64,000 nucleotides of DNA from NCBI RefSeq assembly GCF_000495915.1, contig NZ_AOFQ01000005.1, forward strand, positions 114,164-178,163, given 5' to 3'. Made by a program: the position numbers and the translations under genes. This document shows positions 9,713-17,866 of this stretch, one piece after another. The notes under the pieces were generated by a model, which had not been told where the DNA came from, ran no database searches, and saw only the letters and a program-made list of their open reading frames with translations. Numbering within the stretch: position 1 is the first letter of the stretch; every line of letters begins with the position of its first letter. The stretch is from Stutzerimonas chloritidismutans AW-1. GTDB lineage: Bacteria; Pseudomonadota; Gammaproteobacteria; Pseudomonadales; Pseudomonadaceae.

Positions 9713-10273
9713 TTAGTTGTCCTCGTTGTCGTTCGTCCCCCAGTAGTCGTTGAGCTTTTTTCGCAGCACCAACAACGCGGCTGTTTCAGCGAGCGCCTTG
9801 TCTTTGCGGCGCAGTTCGCGCTCAAGTTCCTGGATGCGTTTCTTGTCCTTGCGAGATTGCTCGCGATCTTCTTTTTGCTGAGCCTTTGTCGATTTCTGGC
9901 CGGTGATAAAAGCTTGTCGCCAAGCCGTGATTTGTTCGGGGTAAAGACCTTTGCGGCGGCAATACTCGCCGAGGTCGATCTCGGACAAACCGGCGGCTTC
10001 AAGCACGACAGCAAACTTGGTTTCGGCTGACCAGTTCTCGGTCAACGGCTTGTTTTCGGACACTGCATTTCCTTCAGAACTGAGCTGCTTGCGCCAGTTG
10101 GACAAAGACATTTCGCTGACCCCTTCGCGCCGGGAAACCTCGGCCATCGACAGGTTCAGCGGGGGAAGCAGCATTTTAAGTAATGCGGCTCTGCGTTCAG
10201 GTGAATAGTACGGCACGACCAGTCTCTTTCCGCCCCCGATATGCTTTTTTAGGAAAAATCGGAGAGGCGACAA
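9713..10273 (-). CDS. IS3-family transposase OrfA (HTH DNA-binding subunit)
   Basis: Up to 186 residues: HTH segment (SMAEVSRREGVSEMSLSNWRKQ), a second HTH-like block (DLGEYCRRKGLYPEQITAWRQ) and a charged coiled coil (KKRIQELERELRRKDKALAE). This is the classical OrfA layout for binding the terminal repeats. The first residues are read from the terminal repeat itself, so the true start is probably an internal codon near VVPYYSPERR or MLLPPLN. The C-terminus reads through the A AAA AAG slippery site shared with OrfB. Confidence 0.88.
   Translation of the reverse strand: MSPLRFFLKKHIGGGKRLVVPYYSPERRAALLKMLLPPLNLSMAEVSRREGVSEMSLSNWRKQLSSEGNAVSENKPLTENWSAETKFAVVLEAAGLSEIDLGEYCRRKGLYPEQITAWRQAFITGQKSTKAQQKEDREQSRKDKKRIQELERELRRKDKALAETAALLVLRKKLNDYWGTNDNEDN
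9755..9761 (-). promoter_or_regulatory. A6G programmed -1 ribosomal frameshift site of the IS3 element
   Basis: On the minus strand the sequence is CGAAAAAAGCTC. Reading A AAA AAG and slipping back one base joins OrfA (…VLRK) to the OrfB frame (AQRLLGDERQRGQLTSLPERQ) without a stop. This motif is the standard IS3 frameshift signal. Confidence 0.85.
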
Positions 10274-10284
10274 CTATCCTGACA
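10264..10284 (+). repeat. Right terminal inverted repeat of the IS3-family element
   Basis: Ends CAACTATCCTGACA on the plus strand; it is the inverted counterpart of 8630-8650. Confidence 0.85.
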
Positions 10285-11008
10285 CCGGGGGCTGCGCGGT
10301 CAGCTCCTGCGGCGGGCCATCGAACAGGAGCTGCCCTTGGTTCAGCAGCAGCACGCTCTCGCAGCGCTCGGCTTCGTCGAGATAGGCGGTGGACCAGACC
10401 ACGGCCATGCCTTCATCGGTCAGCGCCTGCACCATGCGCCACAAGTCCTGGCGGCTGACCGGGTCGACACCCACGCCCGGCTCGTCCAGCAGCAGCACCT
10501 TCGGCCGCGCCATGAGCGCACAGGCAAGGCCCAGCTTCTGCTTCATGCCGCCGGAGAGCTTGCCGGCCAGGCGTTTGGTGAAGGGTCCGAGCCGCGTGAA
10601 GTCCAGCAGCTCGGCAAACAGATCGGCGTTGCGGTCCGCATCCATGCCGCGCAACTGCGCATACAGGCGCATGTTCTCCATCACCGACAGGTCTTCGTAC
10701 AGGCCAAAGCGTTGCGGCATGTAGCCACTGGCGACATGAATGGCGTCGTTGTCCTTGACCACGTCATAGCCTGCCAAGGTGACGTGGCCGGCGTTCGGCA
10801 CCAGGAGGCCGGTCAGAATCCGCATCAGCGTCGTCTTGCCGGCGCCGTCGGGGCCGACCAGACCCGTCAGCCGTCCATAGTGGATGCGCGCGCTCAAGCC
10901 CCGCAGCGCCTTTACGTCGCCGAAATGCTTGTCCACGTCTTCGATGACGATGGCAGCGTCTTCGCCCGCACCCGCAGGCACGGCGGCGATAGCAGGGCTT
11001 GCCTGCAT
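10285..11008 (-). pseudogene. N-terminal half of the two-domain ABC ATPase, truncated by the IS3-family insertion
   Basis: From the ATG at 11008 (one base after the adaptor gene's stop) this encodes the first nucleotide-binding domain: Walker A LVGPDGAGKTTL, signature KLSGGMKQKLGLACALM, Walker B KVLLLDEPGVGVDP, and an H-loop region VWSTAYLDEAERCE. Reading into the IS adds only VSG before a stop. The first domain has LDEPGVGVDP where canonical proteins have LDEPTSGLDP. This was the energising subunit of the exporter formed with the two permeases. The half might still be made and pair with the separate C-terminal half, but loss of the fusion is the simplest reading. Confidence 0.87.
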
Positions 11009-11009
11009 T

Positions 11010-12050
11010 TCAACGCTCCCCCGCCGGGATACGGGTGCCGGCTTTCGCATCGACCTCGATCGTCACCGGCATGCCCTGGCGCAAGGCACTATCGCTGTCG
11101 GCTTCGTCGATGACGATGCGCAGGCGGTAGACCAGATCCGTGCGCAAATCCGTCGTCTCCACCGTCTTGGGGGTGAACTCGGCGCGCGGCGAGATGAAGC
11201 CGATCTGGCCGCGATAGACCTTCTCTGATGAATCGCTTTTGACGCGCACCACAGTACCGGGCGCGATGCGCCCCAAGTCCGACTCGCCCACGTAGGCGCG
11301 CACGTAAACCGGCTTGTCCAGGCTCAGGCTGTAGACCGCGCTCTGGCTTGCGACCATGCTGCCGGGCTCCCGCACTCGTGCGATGACGGTGCCGCTACTG
11401 GGCGCCATCAACTCGGTGTCCGCCAAGGCTGTCGTGGCTTGCGCTGCGGCAGCCTGTGCGGCCGCAAGGCGAGCTTCTGCCGCGGCGATGTCTTCCTTGC
11501 GAAAACCTTCGGATGCTTGCGACAGGGCCGCCTTGGCCGCTTCGACGCCAGCGGCTGCCTGGTCGCGCGCCGTGCGGGCTGCATCGACCGTGCGCTGGCT
11601 GCTGGCGCCCGATGCCAGCAGGCCACTCTGGCGCTGGAAATTGCGCTCGGTCTCGGTGGCGAGCGCCTGGGCCTGCCTGAGGGCTTCGCGCGCCTGGGTG
11701 ATTTCCTGCGGTCGCAGACCGCGGCGCAGCTTGGCCAGTTCCGCCTGCGCCACCTGCACCTGGGCCTGTGCTGCCGCAAGTGCTTCCCGATAGGGTTGCG
11801 CGTCAAGCGCCGCCAGGCGCGCGCCCGCGCTGACGGCATCGCCCTCATCGAAAGCCATTTGCATCACGCGCCCGGGCTGACGGAAGGCCAGTTGCACCTC
11901 GCGGATGTCGACGTTGCCGTAGAGGCGCAATGCATCTTGTTGTCCATGGTCGCGCGACAACCAGAACGCCAGTGCGCCGCCAAGAGCGAGCACGACGACG
12001 GCGATCACGACCCAACGGGTTTTCTTGAAGAGGAGGTTTGGAGTTTTCAT
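11010..12050 (-). CDS. HlyD-family periplasmic adaptor (membrane fusion protein) of the ABC exporter
   Basis: A 346-residue protein with an N-terminal anchor helix (WVVIAVVVLALGGALAFWL, residues 13-31), a biotinyl-lipoyl half (LYGNVDIREVQLAFRQPGRV), a long Ala/Gln-rich hairpin coiled coil (about 85-210), then APSSGTVIARVREPGSMV and a beta-barrel domain. This is the YbhG/YhiI type, linking ABC-2 pumps to TolC-like channels. The stop is followed directly by the ATPase start; the small membrane-protein gene ends 27 bp upstream. Confidence 0.93.
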   Translation of the reverse strand: MKTPNLLFKKTRWVVIAVVVLALGGALAFWLSRDHGQQDALRLYGNVDIREVQLAFRQPGRVMQMAFDEGDAVSAGARLAALDAQPYREALAAAQAQVQVAQAELAKLRRGLRPQEITQAREALRQAQALATETERNFQRQSGLLASGASSQRTVDAARTARDQAAAGVEAAKAALSQASEGFRKEDIAAAEARLAAAQAAAAQATTALADTELMAPSSGTVIARVREPGSMVASQSAVYSLSLDKPVYVRAYVGESDLGRIAPGTVVRVKSDSSEKVYRGQIGFISPRAEFTPKTVETTDLRTDLVYRLRIVIDEADSDSALRQGMPVTIEVDAKAGTRIPAGER

Positions 12051-12077
12051 CGATGGGTTTCCGCTGGATAAAGGTGC

Positions 12078-12503
12078 TCAGTGCTCGCGTGCGACCGGCG
12101 CATTCGCCGCTGACCGGCGCCAGGCGATGGCCGCTATGCCAGCCCACACCAACGTGCGCAGCGTCATGGCGACCACCGTGCGTCGCTCCCAGGCGCCACC
12201 CAGAGCCACATGCACTCCGAAAGCGAGGAACACGAGTGCGGTCGCCACCGTGATGACAATCGCTAACCACGCGGCCCAGCGCCGGCGCATCCACAAGCCG
12301 ACGCCGGCGACGATGTAGGCGAACCCGGCCAGAAAATTGAACCAGAGCACGAAGGGCACATAGTGGCCGGCGGCTTGGCGCGCCGCGCCGTCGACAAACA
12401 GAACGGCGCCGCCCTCCCGAAGAGTGAGCAGACCGAAGCCGATCGCAAGCAGGGAGATCAGCCAGTGCCAGATGCTGCGTTGTGGATGAGTGGTCATCTT
12501 CAT
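12078..12503 (-). CDS. Small four-helix membrane protein of unknown function
   Basis: A 141-residue protein, MKMTTHPQRSIWHWLIS..., with hydrophobic segments at about residues 13-33, 46-68, 75-97 and 110-127, and WRRSAANAP at the C-terminus. I chose the ATG at 12503 because the first predicted helix follows directly; the 75 upstream in-frame residues are Arg/Pro-rich and look non-coding. It lies between the TetR gene and the adaptor gene in the same orientation, so it is likely co-regulated with the exporter. I do not recognise a specific family. Confidence 0.75.
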   Translation of the reverse strand: MKMTTHPQRSIWHWLISLLAIGFGLLTLREGGAVLFVDGAARQAAGHYVPFVLWFNFLAGFAYIVAGVGLWMRRRWAAWLAIVITVATALVFLAFGVHVALGGAWERRTVVAMTLRTLVWAGIAAIAWRRSAANAPVAREH

Positions 12504-12690
12504 GGCCTTTACTTGATCGGGGAAACTCCCAGGCCTTCGTCGTCGTCGCGGCGTGCGTGTGCATTCCGCCGGGCGGTCGGGCTGAGTGTTGAATGACGCG
12601 GATTCGCGCTGGAGGCGCAACGCGATCGCATGACCGTGGTGTGCCTCTCGGCTGACCGAGGAACTGCGTGGCGGCAGGATGGAAGGCGTT

Positions 12691-13299
12691 TCATCGGGTG
12701 TGCGTGATGCCACGGAGATAGATGGCAAACACGGCTGGCGCGTCGCGGCGGATGCGTGCTACATCGCCCGCCAGCAACGACTGCATCACCAGCCCTTGAA
12801 TTGTGCCGATGAACAAGACGACGGCCGCGTCCACATCCAGTTCTGAATGCAGCTCGCTTCGCGCCTTACCGGCTTCGAGCAGTCGACGCAACCGCTCACC
12901 ATATTGACGGGTCAAGGTCTGCACCATTTGCTTGGGCAGGGTCTCCCCCGGCCGCTGTAATTCGCCGAAGAGCATCCTCGGCACCCCCGGGTGCTCGGCC
13001 ACGAAGTCGATGTGCGTCTTGAAGATCGCTTCAAGAGCTGCGAGGGGGGACGTAGCACCTTCTGCGGCCTTGTCTACTCGAGCGAGCAGGCGTTCCGTAA
13101 CCCAGGACATCACCGCCTGCAGGATTGCGTCCTTAGTCGGGAAGTGACGGAACAGTGCTCCCTGGGTCAACCCCATGCGCTGCGCGATGGCCGTGGTCGT
13201 GATGTCGCTGGGGTTCTGTTCGGCAGCCAAGTCGACCACTGCCTCGACGGTGGCCGCGCGCCTCTCATCAGCCGGTAGATGCCTGGAGTGTCCGCTCAT
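12691..13299 (-). CDS. TetR/AcrR-family transcriptional repressor
   Basis: A 202-residue protein with the TetR HTH at residues about 20-60 (ITTTAIAQRMGLTQGALFRHFPTKDAILQAV) and a helical ligand-binding domain ending FAIYLRGITHTR. A start three codons earlier (13308) is equally possible. It heads the minus-strand exporter array and a perfect 14-bp palindrome lies 21 bp upstream of its ATG, so it probably represses itself and the efflux genes until a toxic ligand binds. The gap to the next gene is 187 bp, enough for a separate promoter. Confidence 0.9.
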   Translation of the reverse strand: MSGHSRHLPADERRAATVEAVVDLAAEQNPSDITTTAIAQRMGLTQGALFRHFPTKDAILQAVMSWVTERLLARVDKAAEGATSPLAALEAIFKTHIDFVAEHPGVPRMLFGELQRPGETLPKQMVQTLTRQYGERLRRLLEAGKARSELHSELDVDAAVVLFIGTIQGLVMQSLLAGDVARIRRDAPAVFAIYLRGITHTR

Positions 13300-13319
13300 T
13301 GCTTGCATCCCAAAAAGTG

Positions 13320-13333
13320 AGTAATCTATTACT
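13320..13333. promoter_or_regulatory. Candidate TetR operator (perfect 14-bp palindrome)
   Basis: AGTAATCTATTACT is a perfect palindrome in an AT-rich island within GC-rich DNA, immediately upstream of the tetR-type start. Position and symmetry fit an autoregulatory operator; binding is inferred. Confidence 0.6.
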
Positions 13334-13582
13334 ATCTTACCACTGTGCAGCCAGACCGCAAGAGGGGAAGCACGAAAAAGAGGTCTCGATGAACAGCAGA
13401 ACTGCTATCTCAGACGGCTGCCAACGGTCGATTTCTGGCGGGCGCAAACGTCGCCCTCCGCACCTCATTGGCGGAAGGGCGCCGGCACATCGCAAGCCTG
13501 GCGGGGCGTAAGTGGGCGGGATGTGGATGGAGATGCTGGCGCCCGAGAGGCCGAACCAGAAGAAGACGAACAGGAGGTGGCC

Positions 13583-14479
13583 TTGGATTTCAGATTGCTG
13601 CGCTACTTCATCGCAGTCGCGGAAGAACTGCATCTGGCCCGGGCAGCCGAGCGTCTGGGCATCGAGCAATCGCCTGTGTCACGTGCGATGCGCGACCTAG
13701 AAAGCCAGCTTGGCGTGCAGTTGTTCGACCGCAGCACACGCCTGACGCGGCTGACCTGGGCCGGCCAGGTGTTCCTCGGCGAATGCCGGCGCGTGCAGGC
13801 CACCGTGGAGCAGGCAGTCAAGAGCGCCAAGGCGGCGGCACAGGGCTACCAGGGCCATCTGCGCATCGCGATCTGCGACGGCCTGGCGCAGCCCCGCATC
13901 GCCACCTTGCTGGCACGCAGCCGCGAGGAGGAGCCCGAGATGGAGATTCGCGTCTTCGAGCTGCCGTTCGCGCAGCAGCTCAAGACGCTGCACGACGATC
14001 TGCTGGACATCGGCTTTGCGTTGTCAAACGCGGTACATGATGGCCTCGTCGCCGAGCCGGTGTGGACCGATCCGCTGTCGGTGATCGTGCCCGCACGCCA
14101 CCCCTTGCTGGCACACGTGCAGGTGCCGCTGGCCGAAGCCCTGAAGTTCCCGCTGGTTCTGTGCCATCCCGAATCGGGATCGGGCTGCCGCCATCAGATT
14201 CAAGCGCTGCTGCAGGACGCAGGCACGCCGCTCAAGCTGGTCGATGAAGTGACCAGCCTGGGCGTGATGCTGACCCTGGTCGGTGCCGGCTACGGCATCG
14301 GCTTCGCCATCGCCTCGCAGGTGCAGACGCTACAGCGCCCGGACATCTCCATTCGTCCCTTGGCCGGCAGCCCACCGGTGCTCTCTACCTACCTGCTGCG
14401 CCGCCGGGGCGAACCCTCGGAGCCCATGAAGCGGTTCATCGAGCGGGCGAAAGGCGGGCGGGACCGGGCCTGTCGATGA
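13583..14479 (+). CDS. LysR-family transcriptional regulator
   Basis: A 298-residue LysR protein with N-terminal wHTH (LRYFIAVAEELHLARAAERLGIEQSPVSRAMRDLE) and a type 2 periplasmic-binding effector domain. I chose the TTG at 13583 because a strong AGGAGG (13572-13577) precedes it at 5 bp and LysR proteins begin MDFRLLRYF; the upstream in-frame GTG at 13523 would add an acidic tail with no counterpart. From recollection, close relatives accompany conjugative elements of the Tn4371 type, which would fit the attachment site 250 bp downstream. It is divergent from the tetR-exporter array. Inducer and targets unknown. Confidence 0.9.
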   Translation: MDFRLLRYFIAVAEELHLARAAERLGIEQSPVSRAMRDLESQLGVQLFDRSTRLTRLTWAGQVFLGECRRVQATVEQAVKSAKAAAQGYQGHLRIAICDGLAQPRIATLLARSREEEPEMEIRVFELPFAQQLKTLHDDLLDIGFALSNAVHDGLVAEPVWTDPLSVIVPARHPLLAHVQVPLAEALKFPLVLCHPESGSGCRHQIQALLQDAGTPLKLVDEVTSLGVMLTLVGAGYGIGFAIASQVQTLQRPDISIRPLAGSPPVLSTYLLRRRGEPSEPMKRFIERAKGGRDRACR

Positions 14480-14727
14480 TGAGTCAATCCTTTGAGGACG
14501 CAGCTCACCTGTCCGTAGCGGCCTGTGGCGTGATGTGCCAGTAGACAGATAGACTTCCGAATGAAATCCGATGCTCTGGCTGTTGATGGATGTGCTTGGC
14601 TCGCTTTGGATCACCCGCAACGGCCTGCGTTGACCAGGCCGAAGACTTGAGTCCACAATCGAGTCCATTCCGTGACGCTTGGATCGGAAAAAACGTTCGT
14701 AATAAACGAGTTAGCGACCGGGTGCTG
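14480..14727. other. Intergenic DNA at the end of the accessory block; no gene recognised
   Basis: About 250 bp between the LysR stop and the tRNA-Gly 3' fragment. I see no ORF with family signatures, no RNA gene and no strong hairpin. It probably holds element-end DNA such as excisionase or integrase binding sites, but none can be identified. Confidence 0.4.
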
Positions 14728-14745
14728 TTCCCTTCGCCCGCTCCA
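14728..14745 (+). other. tRNA-Gly 3'-end fragment: candidate attachment site (att) of an integrative element
   Basis: The 18 bases TTCCCTTCGCCCGCTCCA match the 3' end of a bacterial tRNA-Gly: T-arm side, acceptor strand CGCCCGC, discriminator T and CCA. The sequence to the left does not fold as the rest of a tRNA and lacks the complementary GCGGGCG. A normal tRNA terminator follows at once. An orphan tRNA 3' end next to its own terminator is what site-specific integration into a tRNA gene leaves at one boundary. The intact tRNA should sit at the other end, left of this window. Confidence 0.75.
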
Positions 14746-14750
14746 GTCTT

Positions 14751-14777
14751 AAAGGCCCTGCTTACGCGGGGCCTTTT
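14751..14777 (+). terminator. Rho-independent terminator, ancestral tRNA-Gly terminator
   Basis: Stem AAAGGCCC/GGGCCTTT with loop TGCTTACGCG, ending in a short T run, 5 bp after the tRNA-Gly CCA. Confidence 0.85.
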
Positions 14778-14857
14778 CATTTGCGGCTGAGCTACCTGCA
14801 GATGGTTCGCCTTCCGCCAGAGGTTTCATGCGTCGTCGGCCCAACCACTGACTGCTC

Positions 14858-15646
14858 TCAGCCACGCAGGAACGCCAGCACTCGCTGTGTGAACGCGTCG
14901 CCCGCTTCTACGTTCGATAGATGCGCAGCCTCGAATGCGACCAGTTCGGCGGCGGGGATATTGGACTGGATGAACTGGCCATGCTCGACGGTTGTCACCG
15001 GGTCCTTGGAGCCGCAAACGACCAGTGTCGGTGCCTTGATCGCGCCCAGCTGTGCGCGATAGTCGGCATCGCGCACAGCCGCGCAGTTGGCGGCGTAGCC
15101 GTCTGGTGAGGTGCTGGCGATCATCTCGGTGATGCGTGCCACAGCCGCTGAGTTCGCCTCGGCGAAGCCAGCTGTGAACCAGCGAGCAATGGATGCATCA
15201 CGCATGTCGCGCATGGCTTGCTCGCGGCCGGCCAGGACGCTGTCGATGCGAGCGTTCCATATTTCGTCGGTGCCAATCTTTGCACCGGTATTGCACAGCA
15301 CCAGCCCCTGCAGCCGGTCGCCGGCATTGATTCCGAGCCACTGTCCGATCAGCCCGCCCATGGAAAGGCCGCAGAAGGAAAAGCGTTCGATGTTCAGTTT
15401 GTCGAGCAGGGCCAGCACGTCCCTTCCCAGCTGCTCGATACTGTAGGGGCCAGTGGTGACGCTCGACTCGCCGTGGCCGCGCGTATCGTAGCGCAGCACT
15501 CGAAAATGCTTTGAAAACGCGGGAATCTGCTCGTCCCACATGCCCAGGCTGGTACCCAGAGAGTTAGAAAGCACCAGCACCGGCGCGTTATTCGCACCGT
15601 CGAATCGGTAGTTCAGGCTTGCATCAGCCAGTTTTACGCTCGGCAT
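14858..15646 (-). CDS. pcaD: 3-oxoadipate enol-lactonase (beta-ketoadipate enol-lactone hydrolase)
   Basis: A 262-residue alpha/beta hydrolase starting MPSVKLADASLNYRFDG (an ATG 12 bp upstream is also possible). It has the nucleophile elbow GLSMGG near residues 95-100, the oxyanion region SNSLGTS, an acid in CGSKDPVT and His in AAHLSNVE. PcaD hydrolyses beta-ketoadipate enol-lactone to beta-ketoadipate in protocatechuate/catechol catabolism. It lies downstream of pcaF after 235 bp and is the last pca gene before the tRNA-Gly boundary; no pcaB, pcaC or pcaHG is present here. Confidence 0.93.
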   Translation of the reverse strand: MPSVKLADASLNYRFDGANNAPVLVLSNSLGTSLGMWDEQIPAFSKHFRVLRYDTRGHGESSVTTGPYSIEQLGRDVLALLDKLNIERFSFCGLSMGGLIGQWLGINAGDRLQGLVLCNTGAKIGTDEIWNARIDSVLAGREQAMRDMRDASIARWFTAGFAEANSAAVARITEMIASTSPDGYAANCAAVRDADYRAQLGAIKAPTLVVCGSKDPVTTVEHGQFIQSNIPAAELVAFEAAHLSNVEAGDAFTQRVLAFLRG

Positions 15647-15671
15647 TGTTCTACTCATTATGTTCGGTCAG

Positions 15672-15689
15672 TGTGCTCGATCGAGCACA
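15672..15689. promoter_or_regulatory. Perfect 18-bp palindrome upstream of pcaD
   Basis: TGTGCTCGATCGAGCACA, 26 bp upstream of the pcaD start. Not T-rich after the stem, so an operator is more likely than a terminator. It does not match the PcaR-type sites found elsewhere in the cluster. Confidence 0.5.
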
Positions 15690-15881
15690 GCCTGATTCGG
15701 AGATTCAAGCGATCACGGGCGGCTTCGCCGATGCTCTGTGGGTGCCTCGGCAGCAGGCAGCCAGAGGTAGAGGTCTAGCCCAAATCGATACCCACGCAAG
15801 CGCTTTCAGCTGCATGAGCACGACGGAGCACGACGTGTCGCGGTCGAGATCGCGACCATGGCAGTCTGCGCAAAATCCAGG

Positions 15882-17087
15882 TCAGACCCGCTCCACTACC
15901 AGCGCCAGCCCCTGCCCTACGCCGACGCACATGGTCGCGAGACCGAGACGGCCACCAGTTTTCTCCAGCTGATGGACTGCAGTCAGCACCAGGCGAGCAC
16001 CACTCATGCCAAGCGGATGGCCCAGGGCGATGGCGCCGCCGTTGGGGTTCACCTTCGGGCTGCCATCTGGCAGGCCGAGATCGCGAGTCACGGCCAGGCC
16101 CTGCGCGGCGAAGGCTTCGTTCAGCTCGACCACATCGAAGTCGCTTACCGTGATATTCAGGCGCTCACACAGCTTGCGCACTGCCGGCACCGGGCCATAC
16201 CCCATGACCCGCGGGGCGACGCCGGCACTGGCCATGCCGAGCACCTTGGCGCGGGGTTTGAGGCCATACTTCTGCACCGCTTCGGCACTGGCGAGGATCA
16301 TCGCTGCGGCACCATCGTTGACGCCCGAGGCGTTGCCGGCGGTGACGGTCTTGTCCGGGCCGTTGACCGGCTTGAGCTTGGCCAGCGCCTCGGCCGTTGT
16401 ATCGGCGCGCGGGTGCTCGTCGGTATCGACTACCGTTTCGCCTTTCTTTCCCTTAATCACCACCGGAACGATTTCTTCGGCAAAGAACCCGCTCTGTTGA
16501 GCTACCGCCGCTCGCTGCTGGCTACGCAGCGCGAAAGCATCCTGATCGGAGCGGCTGATCTGCCACTCATCGGCGACGTTGTCGGCGGTCTGCGGCATGG
16601 CATCCACGCCATACATTTCCTTCATCTTCGGATTGATGAAGCGCCAGCCAATGGTGGTGTCCTCAATCTTCTGGGTGCGACCGAACGCCGTGTCGGCCTT
16701 GCCCATCACGTAGGGCGCGCGGGACATGGACTCGACGCCGCCGGCCATCGCCAGCTCCATTTCACCGCAGGCAATGGCACGAAACGCGGTGCCCACGGCA
16801 TCCATGCCCGAGGCGCATAGACGGTTGAGGGTCACGCCCGGCACCGTATCCGGGAGGCCGGCGAGCAGCGCGGCCATGCGCGCCACGTTGCGATTGTCCT
16901 CCCCAGCCTGGTTGGCGCTGCCCATGAAGACTTCCTCGATCGCCGCAGGATCGAGCTGCGGGTTGCGTTCCAGCAGCGCCCGCAGCGGGATCGCAGCCAG
17001 GTCGTCAGCGCGTACGGCTGCCAGCGCACCGCCGAAGCGGCCAATCGGCGTGCGTACGGCATCACAGATGAATACCTCGCGGCTCAT
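15882..17087 (-). CDS. pcaF: Beta-ketoadipyl-CoA thiolase
   Basis: A 401-residue thiolase with the active-site Cys in [12 protein letters not shown] (residue about 91), His in [16 protein letters not shown], and the C-terminal Cys in [15 protein letters not shown]. The N-terminus [22 protein letters not shown] is typical of PcaF. It cleaves beta-ketoadipyl-CoA with CoA to succinyl-CoA and acetyl-CoA, the last step of the pathway. It overlaps the stop of pcaJ by 4 bp (ATGA). Placement next to pcaIJ argues for PcaF rather than a generic acetyl-CoA acetyltransferase. Confidence 0.95.
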   Translation of the reverse strand: MSREVFICDAVRTPIGRFGGALAAVRADDLAAIPLRALLERNPQLDPAAIEEVFMGSANQAGEDNRNVARMAALLAGLPDTVPGVTLNRLCASGMDAVGTAFRAIACGEMELAMAGGVESMSRAPYVMGKADTAFGRTQKIEDTTIGWRFINPKMKEMYGVDAMPQTADNVADEWQISRSDQDAFALRSQQRAAVAQQSGFFAEEIVPVVIKGKKGETVVDTDEHPRADTTAEALAKLKPVNGPDKTVTAGNASGVNDGAAAMILASAEAVQKYGLKPRAKVLGMASAGVAPRVMGYGPVPAVRKLCERLNITVSDFDVVELNEAFAAQGLAVTRDLGLPDGSPKVNPNGGAIALGHPLGMSGARLVLTAVHQLEKTGGRLGLATMCVGVGQGLALVVERV

Positions 17088-17866
17088 TCCTCACCTCCCA
17101 GCTGACCATGGGCGGCAGCCGTGCGCGCTTCCAGGGCGCGCAGCGCTTCCAGCTCCTCGGCACGCGGCGCCTCGGTGACGACCACGTTGTCGGCGAAGCG
17201 GATCTGCCAACCGGTATTCTCGATCACCTGCTCGCGGGCCACACCCGGATGCAGAGCGGTGACCACGAATTCGTTAGTACCCTCTTCCGGCTCCATGATG
17301 CACAGATCGGTGATGATCGCCACCGGACCGGCACCCGGCAGGCCCAACTGCTTGCGGTGATCGCCGCCCTCACCGAAGCCGACCGAGGTGATGAAAGCCA
17401 ACTTGTCGACGAAGGTGCGATGCGACTGCTTGAGGATGATCAGCACTTGCTTGGCGCTGCCGGCGATCTCCGGCGCGCCGCCGGCACCTGGCAGGCGCAC
17501 CTTGGGCTGGTGGTAGTCACCGATCACCGTGGTGTTGATGTTGCCGTACTTGTCCACCTGCGCGGCGCCGAGAAAGCCGACGTCGATGCGCCCGCCCTGC
17601 AGCCAGTAGCGGAAGATTTCGCCAGTTGGCACCACCGTGTCGGCAGTTTCGGCCAGCTCGCCGTCACCGATGGACAGCGGCAGCACCGAAGGCTTGGCGC
17701 CGATCGGGCCGGATTCGTAGATCAGCACCACTTCCGGGGCGTGGGTCAGGCGGGCCAGGTTGGCGGCCTTGGACGGCAGGCCGATGCCGACGAAGCAGAC
17801 ACTGCCATTGCCCAGCCGACGGGCCGCGGCGACGGTCATCATTTCGTTTGTGTTGTAAGCGCTCAT
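17084..17866 (-). CDS. pcaJ: 3-oxoadipate CoA-transferase subunit B
   Basis: A 260-residue CoA-transferase family I beta subunit with the catalytic Glu in LIYESGPIG (near residue 51) and the [15 protein letters not shown] region. With PcaI it transfers CoA from succinyl-CoA to beta-ketoadipate. The start overlaps the pcaI stop (ATGA), and its own stop overlaps the pcaF start, so the three genes form a tightly coupled operon. Confidence 0.95.
   Translation of the reverse strand: MSAYNTNEMMTVAAARRLGNGSVCFVGIGLPSKAANLARLTHAPEVVLIYESGPIGAKPSVLPLSIGDGELAETADTVVPTGEIFRYWLQGGRIDVGFLGAAQVDKYGNINTTVIGDYHQPKVRLPGAGGAPEIAGSAKQVLIILKQSHRTFVDKLAFITSVGFGEGGDHRKQLGLPGAGPVAIITDLCIMEPEEGTNEFVVTALHPGVAREQVIENTGWQIRFADNVVVTEAPRAEELEALRALEARTAAAHGQLGGEE

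Larger units (their letters stand above)
8630..10284 (-). mobile_element. Complete IS3-family insertion sequence (1655 bp)
   Basis: The ends are imperfect inverted repeats of about 21 bp: TGTCAAGGTAGTTGTCGCG at the left and, read from the right end on the minus strand, TGTCAGGATAGTTGTCGCC. Two overlapping-frame transposase genes lie between them. The element interrupts the double ABC ATPase gene. No 3-5 bp target duplication is visible at the flanks, and deleting 8630-10284 restores the host frame exactly. Identification as IS3 family rests on the OrfA/OrfB arrangement, the DDE motif and the A6G frameshift signal; I cannot name the ISfinder entry. Confidence 0.9.

Noticed and set aside
10274..10284. 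Stop after VSG as a natural end of the first ATPase gene
   Set aside because: Those codons and the stop come from the terminal repeat of the IS3 element; the C-terminal domain continues in frame on the other side.
13337..13669. 110-codon minus-strand frame upstream of the LysR gene
   Set aside because: It overlaps the LysR start and its ribosome site, has no recognisable domain and would be antisense to a supported gene.
14650..14745. A complete tRNA gene ending at 14745
   Set aside because: The 5' acceptor strand, D-arm and anticodon arm cannot be found; only the 3' 18 bases match tRNA-Gly.
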